A DNA stretch of 63,965 bases from Pseudomonas parafulva NBRC 16636 = DSM 17004. Its GTDB lineage: Bacteria; Pseudomonadota; Gammaproteobacteria; Pseudomonadales; Pseudomonadaceae. The DNA is taken from positions 1 to 63,965 of the forward strand of contig NZ_BBIU01000037.1 of NCBI RefSeq assembly GCF_000730645.1, in the 5' to 3' direction. Below the pieces are notes generated by a model. The model did not search any database. It was given only the letters and a program-made list of their open reading frames with translations, and was not told the origin of the DNA. Position numbers and translations under genes: made by a program. How positions within the stretch are numbered: position 1 is the stretch's first letter; each line of letters begins with the position of its first letter. Below are positions 62,261 through 63,965 of the stretch, piece after piece.

Positions 62261-63552
62261 TGACCCGACGCTTTTGGCTGTACCTGCTGGTTCCCTTGCT
62301 GCTGGCCGCCCTTGGCGGCGGGTTGGCGTTCTGGCTATGGACGCGGCCGGCACCTGAGGCCCGCCTTGAACAACTGACCATTGATGGCACCAGCATCACC
62401 CGTGTTACCCCCGGGGTGCGCGCCACCGCCAGGGTCGCCATCGGTGTGCCTGAAGACCAGGCCCTGACCCACAAGCAACTGCTGGACCTGGCCCAGGCCG
62501 CAGACGCGCAACTGGTGCAGGTGACCTTGCCCGCCGCCGATTGCAGCAAGCAGCAGCAAGCGATGGACCAGGCGCTGGCCCAGTTGCCGCAGCCACCCAC
62601 GTTGGTGGCCGGTATCGGGCCAGGTGCCGCACAGGCCTGGCGCTGGCTAGCCAGCCAAGGCAACGACAAGGCCCGGGCTATTTCCGTTGGTTTCACGCTG
62701 GAGCAACCCGGGTGCCAGGCCCCGCTGCCTAAATCCGCCCCCCACGGCCACTGGAACGTGGCCTGGAACGACAACCCCGATGATGCCAGCGCCGCCTTCG
62801 TCCGCGACCAGGCCAACGCCGAAACCAGCATCAGCGACTACGACATTCATTTGCCACAAGTGCTCAAGGCGCAGCTGACCCAGGCGCTGGTTGGCCAGGA
62901 CGGCAACGCCCTGGCCATACCGGTGGTTGAAGTACCTGCCGGGCAGACGACTGACACCGTGACCCTGTTCCTTTCCGGTGACGGCGGCTGGCGCGACCTT
63001 GACCGCGATGTGGCCGGGGAAATGGCCAAGCTCGGTTACCCGGTGGTGGGCATCGACACCCTGCGCTACTACTGGCAGCACAAGACGCCGGAACAGAGCG
63101 CAGCCGACCTGTCCGAGCTGATGCATCACTACCGCCAGAAGTGGGGCACCAAGCGCTTCGTGCTGACCGGTTATTCATTTGGTGCAGACGTACTGCCGGC
63201 CATCTATAACCGCCTGCCGGCCGAGGACCAGCAACGCGTCGATGCCGTTGTGCTGCTGGCCTTCGCTCGCAGTGGCAGCTTTGAGATCGAAGTTGAAGGC
63301 TGGCTGGGCAAGGAAGGCCAGGAAGCACCTACAGGCCCGGAAATGGCCAAACTGCCGGCGGCCAAGGTGGTGTGCGTGTACGGGGTGGAAGAAACCGACG
63401 AAAGCGGTTGTACCGACAAGACGGCCGTGGGCGAGCGTTTGAAGCTGCCGGGCGGCCATCACTTTGACGAAAACTACCCGGCACTGGCCAAGCGCCTGAT
63501 CGACGAGATCGAGACGCGCCAAGGCAAGTCGAGTGTGGCGGAGCAGAACTGA
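62260..63552 (+). CDS. VirJ/AcvB-family hydrolase, probable aminoacyl-phosphatidylglycerol hydrolase
   Basis: A 430-residue protein with an N-terminal helix (FWLYLLVPLLLAALGGGLAFWLW) that anchors it or acts as a signal, and a C-terminal VirJ domain of alpha/beta-hydrolase type. The nucleophile elbow is TGYSFGADVLPAIYN, preceded by LFLSGDGGWRDLDRDVAGEMA; the final His is in LPGGHHFDENYPALAKRLID. In P. aeruginosa the counterpart (PA0919) hydrolyses alanyl-phosphatidylglycerol made by MprF, and AcvB does the same in Agrobacterium. The one-base overlap with mprF (TGATG) supports a paired make-and-break role in the periplasm. Confidence 0.88.
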   Translation: MTRRFWLYLLVPLLLAALGGGLAFWLWTRPAPEARLEQLTIDGTSITRVTPGVRATARVAIGVPEDQALTHKQLLDLAQAADAQLVQVTLPAADCSKQQQAMDQALAQLPQPPTLVAGIGPGAAQAWRWLASQGNDKARAISVGFTLEQPGCQAPLPKSAPHGHWNVAWNDNPDDASAAFVRDQANAETSISDYDIHLPQVLKAQLTQALVGQDGNALAIPVVEVPAGQTTDTVTLFLSGDGGWRDLDRDVAGEMAKLGYPVVGIDTLRYYWQHKTPEQSAADLSELMHHYRQKWGTKRFVLTGYSFGADVLPAIYNRLPAEDQQRVDAVVLLAFARSGSFEIEVEGWLGKEGQEAPTGPEMAKLPAAKVVCVYGVEETDESGCTDKTAVGERLKLPGGHHFDENYPALAKRLIDEIETRQGKSSVAEQN

Positions 63553-63626
63553 CGGGGGCGAGCGCCGCCTGCGGCGCATCGCCATGCTCATAGAGCCGCA
63601 AGTATCCAGTTGACCTGGCAGGCACC

Positions 63627-63711
63627 TGTGGGAGCGGCTTCAGCCGCGAACACCGGCGAAGCCGGTGCCCTACTCCGCGCTGCCTGTTTCGCGGATAAAC
63701 CCACTCCCACA
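63627..63711. repeat. Pair of inverted REP elements after the mprF operon
   Basis: TGTGGGAGCGGCTTCAGCCG at 63627-63646 starts a Pseudomonas REP sequence with GCGGCT/AGCCGC stem; a second, inverted REP ends CCACTCCCACA at 63711. Between them CACCGGC/GCCGGTG forms another stem. Further partial REP-like text lies at 63749-63770 and 63940-63965. The remaining sequence to the window end shows no gene. Confidence 0.75.
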
Positions 63712-63965
63712 AGGATTGCGCATTTTTTCTGACTAGCAGTGTGGGCGCCTCTGTGGGAGCCTGATTCTGCTGTTTGTATCGTGGGTGACCTTCTTCGTCT
63801 AGCAATTTAGCCGCTGCGCCGAAGAACGCCGCCGCAAGTCGATTCAGCAGGCCATCGAATAAGGCGCAGCCGCCAACGCCTCGCAGCCCCAGGTGCGACG
63901 CCCAGGCAAGTTGGGCGCTTCCGCCTGATCAGGCGCTTTCTCGGGTAAACCCCTATCCTGTGGGA

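Noticed and set aside
60965..62353. A 462-codon antisense frame
   Set aside because: It mirrors the mprF catalytic domain and crosses the mprF-virJ junction.

Overview
The window is about 64 kb of chromosome from a Pseudomonas of the putida group. This rests on high GC content, Pseudomonas-type proteins (394-residue PobA, OprL/Pal, an OprD-family porin next to proS, a PA0920/PA0919-like mprF pair) and REP-type palindromes at the right end. No plasmid, phage or transposase genes are visible. The right-hand 26 kb (from a tRNA-Lys at 37.9 kb) is conserved core; the left-hand 37.6 kb is accessory. || Region 1 (1-12.3 kb), aromatic catabolism. A cation-transporter tail and an EAL-domain phosphodiesterase are followed by an operon pobA - aldehyde dehydrogenase - alcohol dehydrogenase (SDR), with pobR divergent. 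A second leftward operon has benzoylformate decarboxylase (mdlC), an aromatic-acid MFS symporter and a ketopantoate-reductase-family oxidoreductase, with a LysR regulator divergent. pcaIJ follow behind a recognisable PcaR box. Together these could take (hydroxy)mandelate or (hydroxy)benzyl alcohol through aldehyde and acid to protocatechuate; pcaIJ act lower in the beta-ketoadipate pathway. || Region 2 (12.4-19.1 kb) is a compact leftward five-gene operon: DUF2849-sulfite reductase fusion, DUF934, cioA, cioB and a 48-residue DUF2474 protein. A divergent MocR/GntR-aminotransferase regulator has repeated AAATCCATAC motifs around its start. || Region 3 (19.3-37.7 kb) is a biosynthetic gene cluster. 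A TetR regulator is divergent from a 2388-residue NRPS (C-A-PCP-C-A-PCP-TE). The first A domain carries the textbook serine code and the second a proline-like but atypical code. After it come an FAD monooxygenase, an SDR lacking its catalytic Lys, a PaaN-like aldehyde dehydrogenase lacking its catalytic Glu, an EntD-type phosphopantetheinyl transferase and an MFS exporter. The NRPS plus flavin monooxygenase pair resembles the pathways for brabantamide, legonmycin, pyrrolizixenamide and azabicyclene, so a bicyclic (pyrrolizidine-like) acylated dipeptide is the best guess. A PQQ-dependent membrane dehydrogenase, a MetX-like hydrolase and another TetR regulator follow and may or may not belong. 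|| Region 4 (37.9-64 kb) is core: tRNA-Lys, queC-queE, cpoB-pal-tolB-tolA-tolR-tolQ-ybgC, ruvBAC, yebC, aspS, small zinc-ribbon and RHH proteins, a Dps-like ferritin, a membrane-tethered cold-shock protein, slyX-HIT, an OprD-family porin, proS, a lipoprotein, dinB with a LexA box, two tandem initiator tRNAs with their own promoters and terminators, and mprF with a VirJ/AcvB-type hydrolase.
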